From: Bacillota bacterium
GTDB taxonomy: Bacteria; Bacillota; UBA4882; UBA10575
Direction of reading: 5' to 3'
DNA length: 46,900 bases
Assembly (NCBI GenBank): GCA_012839115.1
Contig: DUNX01000061.1
Coordinates: 1-46,900 of the forward strand
The position numbers and the translations under genes were made by a program. Below the pieces are notes generated by a model. The model did not search any database and was not told where the DNA came from. It saw only the letters and a list, made by a program, of their open reading frames with translations. The stretch's first letter is position 1. Every line of letters begins with the position of its first letter. Positions 16,950 through 25,965 of the stretch are shown here, piece after piece.

Positions 16950-19317
16950 GCGCCAAACCACCGCTTTGTGCTACGGTCACCGGGCGCACCAATGCTTCCC
17001 GGAGTACCTCATCCATAGTTTCCACAGGAACAAAAAGAATTTTCCTGGCAATATTGGCGGGGATATCTTCCATGTCACGGGTATTTTCCTTCGGTAAAAT
17101 CACCTTCTTAATCCCCGCCCTGTGGGCGGCCAGGATCTTTTCCTTGAGACCGCCGATGGGCAACACCCTGCCTCTAAGGGTGATCTCACCGGTCATGGCC
17201 ACATCGCTCCGGACCGGGATATTGGTCAAAGCGGAAACAACCGCCACCGCCATGGTGATCCCGGCCGATGGTCCGTCCTTGGGGATCGCGCCCTCGGGGA
17301 CATGGATGTGGAGGTCGTTCTTTTTATGAAAATCCTCGGCAATCCCCAGGGGCCGGGAACGCAGGTAGGTCACGGCCGCCTGCGCCGATTCCTGCATAAC
17401 CTCGCCTAATTTGCCGGTGAGGATCAACTCGCCCTTCCCTTTAACCACCGAGACTTCGATGTGGAGCAGGTCCCCGCCCGCCTCTGTCCAGGCCAGGCCG
17501 GTGGCTACCCCCACCCGGTCTTTCTCTTCTACGGTTCCATGACGGTACCTGGGAACCCCCAGGTACTTATGGAGATTTTGCCTGGTGATCCGGACCGGCG
17601 GTTTTTCGCCGCTTACCAGGCGCCGCGCCACCTTCCGGGCAATGGCAGCCAATTCGCGTTCGAGGTTGCGGACCCCGGCTTCGCGCGTGTAGGACCTGAT
17701 AATCTCCTGCAACAACCCGTTGGAGAGGATGAAATCCCCTGCCTTCAAACCGTGCTCTTTTATTTGCTTCGGCAAGAGGTGTCTCTTGGCGATCTCCACC
17801 TTTTCCTCTTCCGTGTACCCTGAAAGATGGAGGACCTCCATCCGGTCCATAAGCGGCGGCGGGATATTATGGGCGGTATTGGCTGTTGTAATAAAAAGTA
17901 CGTGGGAAAGGTCGAAGGTTACTTCCAGGTAATGATCGCCGAAATTACAGTTCTGCTCAGGGTCCAGTACCTCCAAGAGAGCGGAAGAAGGGTCTCCCCG
18001 GAAATCCACGCTCATCTTGTCGATCTCATCCAGCAGAACCACGGGGTTTCTGGAACCGGCCTGGCGCATGATTTGAATAATCTTCCCGGGCATAGCCCCG
18101 ATATAAGTGCGGCGGTGTCCGCGAATTTCCGCCTCGTCCCGGACCCCGCCAAGAGAAAAGCGGACAAATTTCCGGTTAAGCGCCCTGGCGACCGAACGGG
18201 CCAGTGAGGTTTTACCCACCCCCGGCGGGCCGATCAGGCAGATGATCGGTCCCTTCAGGCTCTTCGTCAGCCGGCAAACGGCCAGGTATTCAAGGATCCG
18301 CTCTTTTACCTTCTCCAGGCCGTAATGGTCCTCGTCAAGAATCTTCTGGGCTGCGTCCAGGTCCAAATGGTCTTCGGTATGGCAATCCCAGGGCAACGCC
18401 AGCAGCCAGTCGAGGTAATTCCGGACCACCACCGCCTCGGCAGCCATCGGCGGCATCTTCTCCAGGCGTTTTACTTCCCGGAGGGCCTTTTCCTTTACCT
18501 CCTCCGGTAAATTCTGTTCTTTTATTTTCCGCTGGTATTCGTCGATCTCGGCCAGGCGGTCGTCTTGATCGCCCAGCTCTTTTTGGATGGCTTTGATCTG
18601 CTCGCGCAGGTAATACTCTTTTTGCGACTTTTCCATCTGTTTTCTTACCCGGAGCTGAATCTTCCGTTCTACCTCCAGAACTTCCAACTCCCGGATGATT
18701 ATGGCGCAAAGTTTCTCCAGGCGCGCTCCGGGGGAAATGGCTTCGAGGATCTTCTGTTTATCCTCGATCTTAAGGTTAAGGTGGGCGGCGATAATATCAG
18801 CCAGCCGCCCGGGTTCCTTAATATTGCGTACGGATGAGAGTACTTCCAAGGGGATGTTTTTCCCCTTTTTCACGTACTCTTCGAAATGGAACAATGCGGT
18901 TCGCATCAAAGCCTCATCATCCGGGCTTTTTTCCCGCATTTCCTCGATTTTCCCGGCCAAAACCCGGTAATAGGGTTCAGTCTGGATGTATTTTATTATT
19001 TCAACCCGGCAAAGCCCTTCCACCAATACCCGGAGGGTCCCGTCGGGTAATTTCAGGAGTTGCTTCACCTCTGCCATGGTCCCATAGGGATAAATATCAC
19101 CGGTCAAAGGATTATCAATCCCGGCCTGGTACTGGGCGGCCAGGACGATCATCTTATCCTTTACCATCGCTTCTTCCAGGGCATTAACCGACTTATCCCT
19201 GCCCACGTCAAGGGGTACCACCATCGAAGGGAAAACGACTACTCCCCGCAGGGGAAGCAACGGCAACTGCATATGGGATCTTCTTTTCGCCGATTTTACA
19301 TTGACAGCAGTTGACAC
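16936..19317 (-). CDS. lon: ATP-dependent protease La (Lon)
   Basis: This 793-residue Lon has the standard order: an N-terminal substrate-recognition LON domain ([19 protein letters not shown]), a coiled-coil linker, an AAA+ module, and a protease domain. The AAA+ module has Walker [10 protein letters not shown] and Walker [11 protein letters not shown]. The protease domain has the catalytic Ser in KDGPSAGI and Lys in [11 protein letters not shown]. Lon degrades misfolded and regulatory proteins in the cytoplasm. The start is the GTG at 19317, six bases past GGAGGTGA; an earlier in-frame GTG lies inside that site and is unlikely. Two tandem 10-bp duplications lie upstream, which may matter for regulation. 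It overlaps mutS2. Confidence 0.96.
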   Translation of the reverse strand: MSTAVNVKSAKRRSHMQLPLLPLRGVVVFPSMVVPLDVGRDKSVNALEEAMVKDKMIVLAAQYQAGIDNPLTGDIYPYGTMAEVKQLLKLPDGTLRVLVEGLCRVEIIKYIQTEPYYRVLAGKIEEMREKSPDDEALMRTALFHFEEYVKKGKNIPLEVLSSVRNIKEPGRLADIIAAHLNLKIEDKQKILEAISPGARLEKLCAIIIRELEVLEVERKIQLRVRKQMEKSQKEYYLREQIKAIQKELGDQDDRLAEIDEYQRKIKEQNLPEEVKEKALREVKRLEKMPPMAAEAVVVRNYLDWLLALPWDCHTEDHLDLDAAQKILDEDHYGLEKVKERILEYLAVCRLTKSLKGPIICLIGPPGVGKTSLARSVARALNRKFVRFSLGGVRDEAEIRGHRRTYIGAMPGKIIQIMRQAGSRNPVVLLDEIDKMSVDFRGDPSSALLEVLDPEQNCNFGDHYLEVTFDLSHVLFITTANTAHNIPPPLMDRMEVLHLSGYTEEEKVEIAKRHLLPKQIKEHGLKAGDFILSNGLLQEIIRSYTREAGVRNLERELAAIARKVARRLVSGEKPPVRITRQNLHKYLGVPRYRHGTVEEKDRVGVATGLAWTEAGGDLLHIEVSVVKGKGELILTGKLGEVMQESAQAAVTYLRSRPLGIAEDFHKKNDLHIHVPEGAIPKDGPSAGITMAVAVVSALTNIPVRSDVAMTGEITLRGRVLPIGGLKEKILAAHRAGIKKVILPKENTRDMEDIPANIARKILFVPVETMDEVLREALVRPVTVAQSGGLAHGQN

Positions 19318-19353
19318 CGGCTTCACCTCCGTTACATGCCGGATACATTCTGT

Positions 19354-19373
19354 TACTCACAAGTACTCACAAG
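19354..19373. repeat. Tandem 10-bp duplication upstream of lon (TACTCACAAG x2)
   Basis: TACTCACAAG occurs twice with no gap, 37 bases before the lon GTG. Ten bases is one DNA turn, so a protein could contact both copies on the same face. Confidence 0.6.
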
Positions 19374-19410
19374 AAATTCGCAATCAGCCGGGAGATTCCT
19401 TCTGTTATAA

Positions 19411-19430
19411 TCTGGAGCGTTCTGGAGCGT
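19411..19430. repeat. Second tandem 10-bp duplication upstream of lon (TCTGGAGCGT x2)
   Basis: TCTGGAGCGT occurs twice with no gap, between lon and the end of pncB. Its sequence is unrelated to the other 10-bp pair 38 bases away. Confidence 0.6.
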
Positions 19431-19442
19431 CTCCTTCCCGCC

Positions 19443-20909
19443 TTACCGCCGGCCAAAAAAACCGGCCTCCGTTAAAAGTTCCCGTTTAACAGCAGCGGCT
19501 CCGGGTGACAACAACACGCTATAGGTTTGCGGGTAACGTAACCGCCGGTACTCGCCGGGAAGCGCGGCCATATTGGCAAGGGCCCGCTCCCGGATGGCCT
19601 CCAGGTTCTCCGGTGCGGCCAAGATCTTCCCCTTCTCCACCAGCTTTTGGAGGAGGGGTCTCCCGGGTCCGGCAGTAAAATTCACCTCTTTGAAGAGGTT
19701 TTCCCGGTCAAAACCCCGGACTTTCTCTCTTTGGATCTCTTCTCCTTCTAAATACAGCAAATCAGCAAAGGGCGCGCCGGAAGGGAGATAATAGCGGACC
19801 ACCTGTTTACGCCCGGGATCGGTGATCTTGCTGATATTACCGGAGATTTTTATCTTCGGTTCCCACCCCTGCCCGCTCTGGACGGCAACGATCTTAAAAA
19901 CACCGCCCAAGGCCGGGTGGTCCCGTGCTGTAATCAGATGTGTCCCCACGCCCCAGGAATTTACCTTTGCTTTCTGGCGTTTCAAATCGGCGATCAAATC
20001 TTCTTCCAGTTCGTTGGAGGCGACGATCACCGGGTCGGCAAACCCCGCCTCCAGGAAAAGGCGCCACGCTTCCTTCGAAAGCTTGGCGAGGTCCCCGGAG
20101 TCAAGCCGGATCGCCCCCCGCAGCGGCAGCCCTTTCTCCCGGAACTCCTGAAAAACCTTTACGGCATTGGGAATACCACTGGTTAACGGGTCATAGGTAT
20201 CCACCAATAAGATGGGGTTATCCGGGAAGATCTCTATATAAGCCCGGAAAGCCTCCACTTCACTGTCAAAACTCATTACCCAGCTGTGGGCATGGGTGCC
20301 CTTGACCGGGATCCCATAGATCCGCGCGGCCAAAGCGTTGGAGGTTCCCACACAACCGCCGATATATGCCGCCCGGCTGCCGGTTACCCCGCCGTCCGGG
20401 CCCTGTGCCCGACGCAGGCCGAACTCGATCACTGGATCCCCTTCTGCGGCATAACAGATCCGTGCAGCCTTGGTCGCCACCAGAGTCGGGTAGTTTAAGG
20501 CGTTGAGCAAGAAAGCCTCCAGGAGCTGGGTGGAAGCCAACGGCCCTTCCACACGGACCAACGGCTCATAGGGAAAGACCACCGTGCCTTCGGGCGCCGC
20601 CCAGAGATCGACCTCCAGGCGAAAAGAGCGCAGATAGGCCAGGAATTCATCGGGAAAACCCACTTGCCGGAGATAACGTAAATCCTCATCAGTAAAGGAA
20701 AAATTACTGATAAAGGTCAGTACCTGATCTAAACCGGCAAACAGGGCAAAACCATTATGCGGCGGCAGCTCCCGGAAGAAATATTCAAAACAGGCCTGCC
20801 GTTTTTCATAGCCTTTTTTCCAGAACCCGTACAACATCGTCAGCTCATAAAAATCGGTGAGCAGGGCCATATCTTTCCTTTGCAGCCAGTTGACTGTTGC
20901 CTCCGTCAT
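19443..20909 (-). CDS. pncB: Nicotinate phosphoribosyltransferase
   Basis: This 488-residue enzyme makes nicotinate mononucleotide from nicotinate and PRPP in NAD salvage. The N-terminal LLTDFYELTM segment, the FEYFFRELPPHNGFALFAG region, the active-site GTHAHSWVMSFDSE (catalytic-type His) and the DSGDLAKLSKE phosphate-site segment are all present. The length fits the longer bacterial family. Its ATG overlaps the stop of pncA by four bases (ATGA), so the two are translationally coupled and their products perform consecutive steps: nicotinamide to nicotinate, then to the mononucleotide. Confidence 0.95.
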   Translation of the reverse strand: MTEATVNWLQRKDMALLTDFYELTMLYGFWKKGYEKRQACFEYFFRELPPHNGFALFAGLDQVLTFISNFSFTDEDLRYLRQVGFPDEFLAYLRSFRLEVDLWAAPEGTVVFPYEPLVRVEGPLASTQLLEAFLLNALNYPTLVATKAARICYAAEGDPVIEFGLRRAQGPDGGVTGSRAAYIGGCVGTSNALAARIYGIPVKGTHAHSWVMSFDSEVEAFRAYIEIFPDNPILLVDTYDPLTSGIPNAVKVFQEFREKGLPLRGAIRLDSGDLAKLSKEAWRLFLEAGFADPVIVASNELEEDLIADLKRQKAKVNSWGVGTHLITARDHPALGGVFKIVAVQSGQGWEPKIKISGNISKITDPGRKQVVRYYLPSGAPFADLLYLEGEEIQREKVRGFDRENLFKEVNFTAGPGRPLLQKLVEKGKILAAPENLEAIRERALANMAALPGEYRRLRYPQTYSVLLSPGAAAVKRELLTEAGFFGRR

Positions 20910-21481
20910 TCTGCACTACTCCCTATCTCGTCATCGGTGACAATCTCCACTCCGGCCGCGCGCAACTCGTTCAAGGCCTTTTCCACCGTCCCGGGGGGAG
21001 AGTCCACGCCCCGGCAGGCATTGGCCACCACGAACGTGCGGAAACCCGCTTTCAAAGCATCCAGGGCCGTGGCTTTCACACAGTAGTCGGTGGCCAGACC
21101 GGTTATATAGACCGTATCCACTTGCCGCGCTTGCAACTTCTCCGCCAGCCCCGTATCTTGAAAACCGCTATAGGCTTCCACCTCCGGGTCTGTGCCTTTA
21201 TCAACAATGATCGCGTCCGGGCGTACCAGCAAATCCCGGTGGAAATCCGCCCCCGGCGTCCCGGCCACACAATGCGGGGGCCAGGATTTATCGGTGAATT
21301 GCGGGTTTTCGGCAAAGCTCACATGGTTTTCCGGATGCCGGTCCCGCGTATAAACCACTACGGCGAAGGAATTTATTAATCTGTTGATTACCGGAATAAT
21401 CTCGTCGCCACCGGCCACCCCCAACGCGCCGCCGGGGCAAAAATCATTCTGGAGATCAACAACAATCAGGGCTTTTGCCAT
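20906..21481 (-). CDS. pncA: Nicotinamidase
   Basis: This 191-residue isochorismatase-fold hydrolase deamidates nicotinamide to nicotinate. The Asp-Lys-Cys triad is visible as Asp9 (VVDLQNDF), Lys95 (IVDKGTDP) and Cys134 (ATDYCVKAT). Metal ligands fit Asp47 and His49 (TRDRHPENH) with His70 (WPPHC). GGAGGG precedes the ATG. It leads a two-gene unit with pncB. Upstream lies a 390-base region with a TATAAT box at 21538-21533 (minus strand) but no good -35 box, plus a direct repeat that may bind a regulator. Confidence 0.95.
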   Translation of the reverse strand: MAKALIVVDLQNDFCPGGALGVAGGDEIIPVINRLINSFAVVVYTRDRHPENHVSFAENPQFTDKSWPPHCVAGTPGADFHRDLLVRPDAIIVDKGTDPEVEAYSGFQDTGLAEKLQARQVDTVYITGLATDYCVKATALDALKAGFRTFVVANACRGVDSPPGTVEKALNELRAAGVEIVTDDEIGSSAE

Positions 21482-21551
21482 CGAACAATCCCTCCCGCCT
21501 AACTAAGTATGGAAAACAATCAACCTTTGCTTATTATATATTCGTGATAAT

Positions 21552-21604
21552 AAGGGATTACCCTTCAGAAAGGATTATGTTTAGAAGGGATTACCTCCAG
21601 AAAG
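21552..21604. repeat. Two-copy imperfect direct repeat upstream of pncA
   Basis: AAGGGATTACC occurs at 21552-21562 and 21585-21595, each followed by CAGAAAG (21566-21572 and 21598-21604). The copies are 33 bases apart, about three DNA turns. They sit just upstream of the TATAAT box of pncA, where a -35 box would be expected. Confidence 0.5.
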
Positions 21605-21871
21605 AATATCTCCGTAAAAAAATCTTCAGAAGGGAGGCACTTAATTTCCTTCTTTACCTGCCCGCGCAATCCTCCCTGTTTACCTTTTTCTGTACCTGTG
21701 CAACAATAATTTTACAAACCGGGAATCCGCCGTTTTCCCGCGTCTCCCAATGCTTTGACGGTAGGAAAATCTTTCTTTACCGCTTTTTAATGAATTTGTA
21801 AGGAGGCGCCAGGCCTCCGGTGAACAATATATAATTATGAAAGGAGCGCCGGAAGCAAAGGAGGGATGGGG
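21605..21871. other. Rest of the pncA/SLOG divergent intergenic region
   Basis: A perfect 6-bp hairpin (GGAGGC-GCCAG-GCCTCC) lies at 21802-21818, and TATAAT (21830-21835) may serve as the -10 box of the rightward gene, without a clear -35. A 75-codon open frame from 21577 is AT-rich and spans the direct repeat; I do not support it as a gene. Confidence 0.35.
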
Positions 21872-22375
21872 ATGAGAAAGCTGATTGTTGGTGTCATGGG
21901 AGGCGGAGAAGGCGCATCCGAAGATGTTTGCCGCCTCGCATATGAACTGGGAAGATTGATTGCCCAAGAAGGCTGGGTTCTATTGAACGGGGGTCGTGGA
22001 GTCGGGGTTATGGACGCCTCCGCCAAAGGGGCCCGGGAGTGCGGGGGGTTGACCCTTGGGGTTCTTCCGGACCGCAACGCCGCCGACGCTTCACCGTACA
22101 TCGACATACCCGTCTTGACAGGCTTTGGCGATGGCCGGAACTATATAAACATCCTCACCAGCAATGTGGTGGTGGCTTTACCGGGACGGACGGGAACCAT
22201 CTCCGAAATCGCTTTGGCTTTAAAAAACGGCAGGAGCGTGATCCTCCTCGATTTTGACCTGGGTGAGCTCTTTTCCGAATACCGCAAGGCCGGCCTGATG
22301 ATCTCTGTTAGAAAACCCGAAGAAGCGATCGCGGAGATCAAAAAGATCTTGGCTGACACCACCCAATTTTTCTAG
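21872..22375 (+). CDS. TIGR00725/SLOG-family protein
   Basis: This 167-residue Rossmann-like protein resembles LOG/TIGR00725 proteins of the SLOG superfamily, which bind nucleotides and include cytokinin-activating phosphoribohydrolases. It has MGGGEGASED near the N-terminus, NGGRGVGVMDASAKGA near residue 40, and PGRTGTISEIALAL near residue 112. The last differs from the PGGxGTxxE motif of true LOG enzymes by Arg for Gly. I start at the second ATG (21872): AAGGAGGG lies six bases before it, whereas the first ATG (21866) touches that site. A terminator follows. It is divergent from the NAD salvage genes, so a nucleotide-related role is possible but unproven. Confidence 0.8.
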   Translation: MRKLIVGVMGGGEGASEDVCRLAYELGRLIAQEGWVLLNGGRGVGVMDASAKGARECGGLTLGVLPDRNAADASPYIDIPVLTGFGDGRNYINILTSNVVVALPGRTGTISEIALALKNGRSVILLDFDLGELFSEYRKAGLMISVRKPEEAIAEIKKILADTTQFF

Positions 22376-22407
22376 GACTTCCCCCGGGCGAGCTCTCCCG
22401 GGAAAAG

Positions 22408-22437
22408 AAAAAACCGGAAAATCTCCGGTTTTTTTTT
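22408..22437 (+). terminator. Intrinsic terminator after the SLOG gene
   Basis: AAACCGGA (22411-22418) pairs with TCCGGTTT (22424-22431) around AAATC, followed by a run of T to 22437. A second stem, CCCGGG...CCCGGG, lies just before it at about 22383-22402. Confidence 0.9.
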
Positions 22438-22494
22438 GCATGGATATATATTTGTATTATGCACGCTGCGCACCAATGCGACGACGGTACTAAT

Positions 22495-22520
22495 AGTATG
22501 CCCCCATTTTGGGGGCTACT
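22495..22520. repeat. Hairpin overlapping the hsp20 stop codon
   Basis: GCCCCCA/TGGGGGC (22500-22506 and 22510-22516) form a perfect stem with a 3-base loop, extended by AGTA/TACT outside one unpaired T. It includes the hsp20 stop codon. No T-run follows on the minus strand, so it is at best a weak terminator or an mRNA-stabilising stem. Confidence 0.5.
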
Positions 22521-22914
22521 GTATCTCAATCCGCCGTCCCCGCGGAATGGCCGGTTCAACCTTGGGAAGACGTACTTCCAATACGCCGTCGTTAAAAGTG
22601 GCTTTTACGGCCTCGGCCCGGACCGGGGCCTGCAGGGGAATCCGGCGGACAAAGGAACCCCTTCGCCGTTCCCTCCGGTAAAACCGCTCGCCTTCCGCAG
22701 TTTTTTCCTCTTGGATCTCTCCCTGCAGTGTCAGGGAGTTTTCATCCACCGTCAATTCAATATCCTTCGGCTTCATCCCGGGGAGGTTGGCCCGGACAAT
22801 GAATTCCCCGGCGCTTTCGGCCAAATCCACCGACGGTTGCCAAAAACCCCGCGCAAAGAACCTGGGCAGCGGGAATAACTCGTCAAAACCTCCCCAGGGT
22901 TGTAATTCATCCAT
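22516..22914 (-). CDS. Hsp20/alpha-crystallin small heat shock protein
   Basis: This 132-residue holdase binds unfolding proteins and forms oligomers. An N-terminal aromatic arm (about residues 1-35) precedes the alpha-crystallin domain, which starts at WQPSVDLAE. It has the VRANLPGMKPKDIELTV strand pair and the conserved GVLEVRLPK motif. The C-terminal tail has a PAIPRGRRIEI segment in the place of the IxI motif. I start at the ATG at 22914, nine bases after GGAGGTG; a TTG 18 bases upstream lies in front of that site. A short hairpin (22943-22958) lies in the leader. Confidence 0.9.
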   Translation of the reverse strand: MDELQPWGGFDELFPLPRFFARGFWQPSVDLAESAGEFIVRANLPGMKPKDIELTVDENSLTLQGEIQEEKTAEGERFYRRERRRGSFVRRIPLQAPVRAEAVKATFNDGVLEVRLPKVEPAIPRGRRIEIQ

Positions 22915-22942
22915 CCCCTCGCTCACCTCCAAAGCTATTTTT

Positions 22943-22958
22943 ACCGGCGGTAGCCGGT
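22943..22958 (-). promoter_or_regulatory. Hairpin in the hsp20 leader
   Basis: ACCGGC and GCCGGT form a perfect 6-bp stem with a 4-base loop about 13 bases ahead of the GGAGGTG site of hsp20. It does not itself cover the ribosome-binding site, so a thermosensor role would need a larger fold. Confidence 0.3.
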
Positions 22959-23229
22959 TTTATCCCCACCTTCCGGCCTGCCCCGGCCGGGAAAAGGTAA
23001 AAGATCCGCGCCGGCCGATCAGCGACCTGTCCCCAGCCGGTAAAAACCCGCCCAGCCAATAAAAGCCCACCCTCCCCGAAAACTTTCTGGGTTTTTTTCC
23101 AAAAGAAAGGGGATGATAAGAACAGCCAAACAACGCCTGTTCTGTTGTGTATATTCTCTGATCCTTGGAGCCATATTATAAAGGTAATTACGGAAACAGG
23201 TCAGATTTTGATTGGAAGGGGGAGTGGCA

Positions 23230-24294
23230 TTGAGCCCGGAAAAACCGGCAAAAATGCCCAAAGAGCAGCCTTTTTCTGCAGAAAAAGAACACGATAAAGT
23301 GTTGACAATAACCCGGGAAGAATTAATGGGGAAATTCCATAGTGAAGAGGAGACCAAACGTTATTTTTCCCAAAAGGCCTTGGTATCGCCTACGGCAACG
23401 CCGACCCCGCCTGACCCTTCCACGCCACTGTCTGCCGTTATGGAGACAAAAACCATTACCAGGCAGGAACGGCTGGAAGAAAGCGGTTTCGAGCTCCCCC
23501 CCTCCTACAATGAAACCGCCGTTGTTTTGTTGGTCCGGGATCCTTACTGGATCTATGCTTACTGGGACTTCCGGGAGGAACTCAAAGCTGAACTCAGCCG
23601 GACCTTTGCGGGGTGGGAGAAAGTCCCCTTGACACTCCGGGTCTACAACCTTTCCCGGCGTCAACCCGGAACCGGCGAACCCGAATTCTTTGATATCTCC
23701 ATCAATCATTTGGCCAACAATTGGTATATTAACGTCGGCGAACCGGACAAGGAATACCAGGTTGATCTGGGTTATTATACTCTGGACGGAAAATTTCACA
23801 CCCTTGCCCGGTCCAACAAAGTCACCACCCCGCGCGACAGTGTGTCCCCGGTGATCGATGAAGAGTGGATGATTGTCGAAGAAAAATTCCGCCGTCTTTA
23901 CCGTTTAGCCAGCGGCGCCGGTTGGGGTGAAAGTTCTGTTGAACTCGTTGAGTCCCTTATTAAACGGCTGGAACGGGAAGCCGGCTCCGGTGTGGTCAGC
24001 AGTATTTCCAGCCCGGTAGGGGTCCGGCCCAGGGAACGCCGTTTCTGGCTGGTCCTCGATGCGGAGCTGATCGTCTACGGGGCGACGGAACCCGATGCTT
24101 CCCTTACCTTACAAGGACGCCCGGTTAATCTCCGTCCCGACGGTACCTTCACGGTACGGATGGCCTTGCCCGACGGGACACAGACTATTCCGGTAACGGC
24201 CGTCTCCCGGGATGGCGGGGAGACGATTACCATTACCACTCAGGTCACCCGGGAAACCGGCCAGCAAATCCGGGGAGAGGTACACCCTTCATGA
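23230..24294 (+). CDS. DUF4912 domain protein
   Basis: This 354-residue protein has a DUF4912 domain at about residues 85-220. Its hallmark is PPSYNETAVVLLVRDPYWIYAYW, in which a DPxWxxxYWD segment precedes a beta-sandwich. The C-terminal 90 residues form a second beta-rich region (LDAELIVYGATEPDASLTLQGRPV), similar to Ig-like repeats. No signal peptide is visible. The start is the TTG at 23230, five bases after GGGGGAG; a TTG 18 bases upstream lies ahead of that site. DUF4912 genes commonly sit beside GH57 enzymes, as here, suggesting a role in glycogen or other alpha-glucan handling; the molecular function is unknown. Confidence 0.85.
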   Translation: MSPEKPAKMPKEQPFSAEKEHDKVLTITREELMGKFHSEEETKRYFSQKALVSPTATPTPPDPSTPLSAVMETKTITRQERLEESGFELPPSYNETAVVLLVRDPYWIYAYWDFREELKAELSRTFAGWEKVPLTLRVYNLSRRQPGTGEPEFFDISINHLANNWYINVGEPDKEYQVDLGYYTLDGKFHTLARSNKVTTPRDSVSPVIDEEWMIVEEKFRRLYRLASGAGWGESSVELVESLIKRLEREAGSGVVSSISSPVGVRPRERRFWLVLDAELIVYGATEPDASLTLQGRPVNLRPDGTFTVRMALPDGTQTIPVTAVSRDGGETITITTQVTRETGQQIRGEVHPS

Positions 24295-24329
24295 TCCGGT
24301 AGAAGCGAGCGAATAAAGGGGGTTTTTTT

Positions 24330-25964
24330 ATGGAAAAAGGTTATCTGGCTCTGGTGCTCCATGCCCATCTTCCATATATCCGCCACCCGGAGCACGAAAG
24401 GTTTTTGGAAGAAGACTGGCTCTACGAAGCGATCACCGAAACCTACATCCCTCTGCTCAGGGTCTTTGAAAAACTGGCGGAGGATGGCGTCAAATACCGG
24501 ATTACCGTCAGCCTTACCCCGACGCTGGCGGCGATGTTCTCTGATCCCTTATTGCAAGACCGCTATCTCCGGCATATTGAAAGACTAATCGAACTGGCAG
24601 AAAAGGAAGTGGCCCGCACCAGTTGGTTGCCGGAATTTCATGAGTTGGCCCGGATGTACCTGGAGATGTTTACTTATTCCCGTTGGTATTTCCTGGAGAA
24701 GTGCCAAAAAAACCTGATTCACCCCTTCCGTAAACTGCAGGAGGAGGGCTTTTTAGAGATTATCACCTGTGGCGCCACCCATGGCTACCTGCCGCTTATG
24801 CTCCACCGGGAAGGAGTCCGTGCCCAGGTCCATTACGCCACGGAGTATCATACCCGTCTCTTCGGCCGCCCGCCCCGCGGCATCTGGCTGCCGGAGTGCG
24901 GGTATAACCCCGGGGACGACGAGATCCTCCGGGATTACGGGTTAAGGTTCTTTTTCACCGATGCCCACGGCGTTCTCCATGCCTCACCCCGGCCGAAATA
25001 CGGGGTTTTTGCCCCGGTCTTCTGCCCCTCGGGGGTTGCCGCCTTCGGCCGGGATCTGGAATCGTCAAAACAGGTCTGGAGCGCCCGGGAAGGGTACCCC
25101 GGGGATTATGATTACCGGGAGTTTTACCGGGACATCGGGTTTGATCTGGAGTACGATTATATCCGCCCGTACATCCACCCCAGTGGGATCCGGATTAATA
25201 CGGGGATTAAGTATTACCGGGTTACCGGTCCCACCCACGACAAACACCCATATATTCCGGCCCACGCCCGGGAAAAAGCCGCGATCCACGCGGGGAACTT
25301 CATGTTCAACCGGACAAAACAAATCGAATACCTCGCCTCGATCCTGGACCGCCGCCCCATTGTGGTTTCCCCCTACGATGCGGAGCTCTTTGGCCATTGG
25401 TGGTTTGAGGGACCGCAGTGGCTGGATTTTTTGATCCGGAAGATCTATTATGACCAGAAGGAGATCAAACTGATTACCCCCGGTGATTATCTGGAGATTT
25501 ACCCAAAGAACCAGGTCAGCCTCCCTTCCCTCTCTAGTTGGGGGTATAAAGGTTTCAACGAGGTCTGGCTGGAAGGGAGCAATGACTGGATCTACCGGCA
25601 CCTTCACCAGATCACCCGCCGCATGACCGAGCTCGCCCGGAGTTTCCCTGAAGCCTCCGGAAATCTCCGCCGGGCGTTGAACCAGGCGGCACGGGAAGTC
25701 CTGCTGGCGCAGAGCAGCGACTGGGCGTTTATTATGAAAACCGGAACCATGGTGCAATACGCCGTGAAGCGGACGAAAGACCATATCGGACGATTTTTGC
25801 GCCTCTATGACGAAATCATCTCCGGAAACATCAATGAAGAGTTCCTGCGTAACCTGGAAGAGAAGGATAACCTCTTCCCCGATCTGGATTACCGGGTTTA
25901 CGCCTCAGCCGGCGGGTTCGCGCGCGCGAGCCGTCCCGTGGAGGCCATAGCCCTGGCGCAATAA
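24330..25964 (+). CDS. GH57 1,4-alpha-glucan branching enzyme
   Basis: This 544-residue protein is a GH57 glucan branching enzyme by its ordered motifs. HAHLPYIRHPE comes at the N-terminus. The nucleophile region is WLPECGYNPG (Glu near residue 190). The acid region is SPYDAELFGHWWFEG (Asp near residue 350). A C-terminal helical domain has a SSDWAFIMKTGTM stretch typical of the branching-enzyme subgroup. Such enzymes cut alpha-1,4 glucan and re-attach the piece as an alpha-1,6 branch. It follows the DUF4912 gene by 35 bases and precedes the penicillin-binding protein by one base, so the three probably form one transcript. The length fits the family. Confidence 0.92.
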   Translation: MEKGYLALVLHAHLPYIRHPEHERFLEEDWLYEAITETYIPLLRVFEKLAEDGVKYRITVSLTPTLAAMFSDPLLQDRYLRHIERLIELAEKEVARTSWLPEFHELARMYLEMFTYSRWYFLEKCQKNLIHPFRKLQEEGFLEIITCGATHGYLPLMLHREGVRAQVHYATEYHTRLFGRPPRGIWLPECGYNPGDDEILRDYGLRFFFTDAHGVLHASPRPKYGVFAPVFCPSGVAAFGRDLESSKQVWSAREGYPGDYDYREFYRDIGFDLEYDYIRPYIHPSGIRINTGIKYYRVTGPTHDKHPYIPAHAREKAAIHAGNFMFNRTKQIEYLASILDRRPIVVSPYDAELFGHWWFEGPQWLDFLIRKIYYDQKEIKLITPGDYLEIYPKNQVSLPSLSSWGYKGFNEVWLEGSNDWIYRHLHQITRRMTELARSFPEASGNLRRALNQAAREVLLAQSSDWAFIMKTGTMVQYAVKRTKDHIGRFLRLYDEIISGNINEEFLRNLEEKDNLFPDLDYRVYASAGGFARASRPVEAIALAQ

Positions 25965-25965
25965 G

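Noticed and set aside
21577-21801. 75-codon open frame on the plus strand upstream of the SLOG gene
   Set aside because: Only a weak AAAGGA site three bases before the ATG supports it, and its first residues arise from the direct repeat. It looks like a by-product of repeat DNA.
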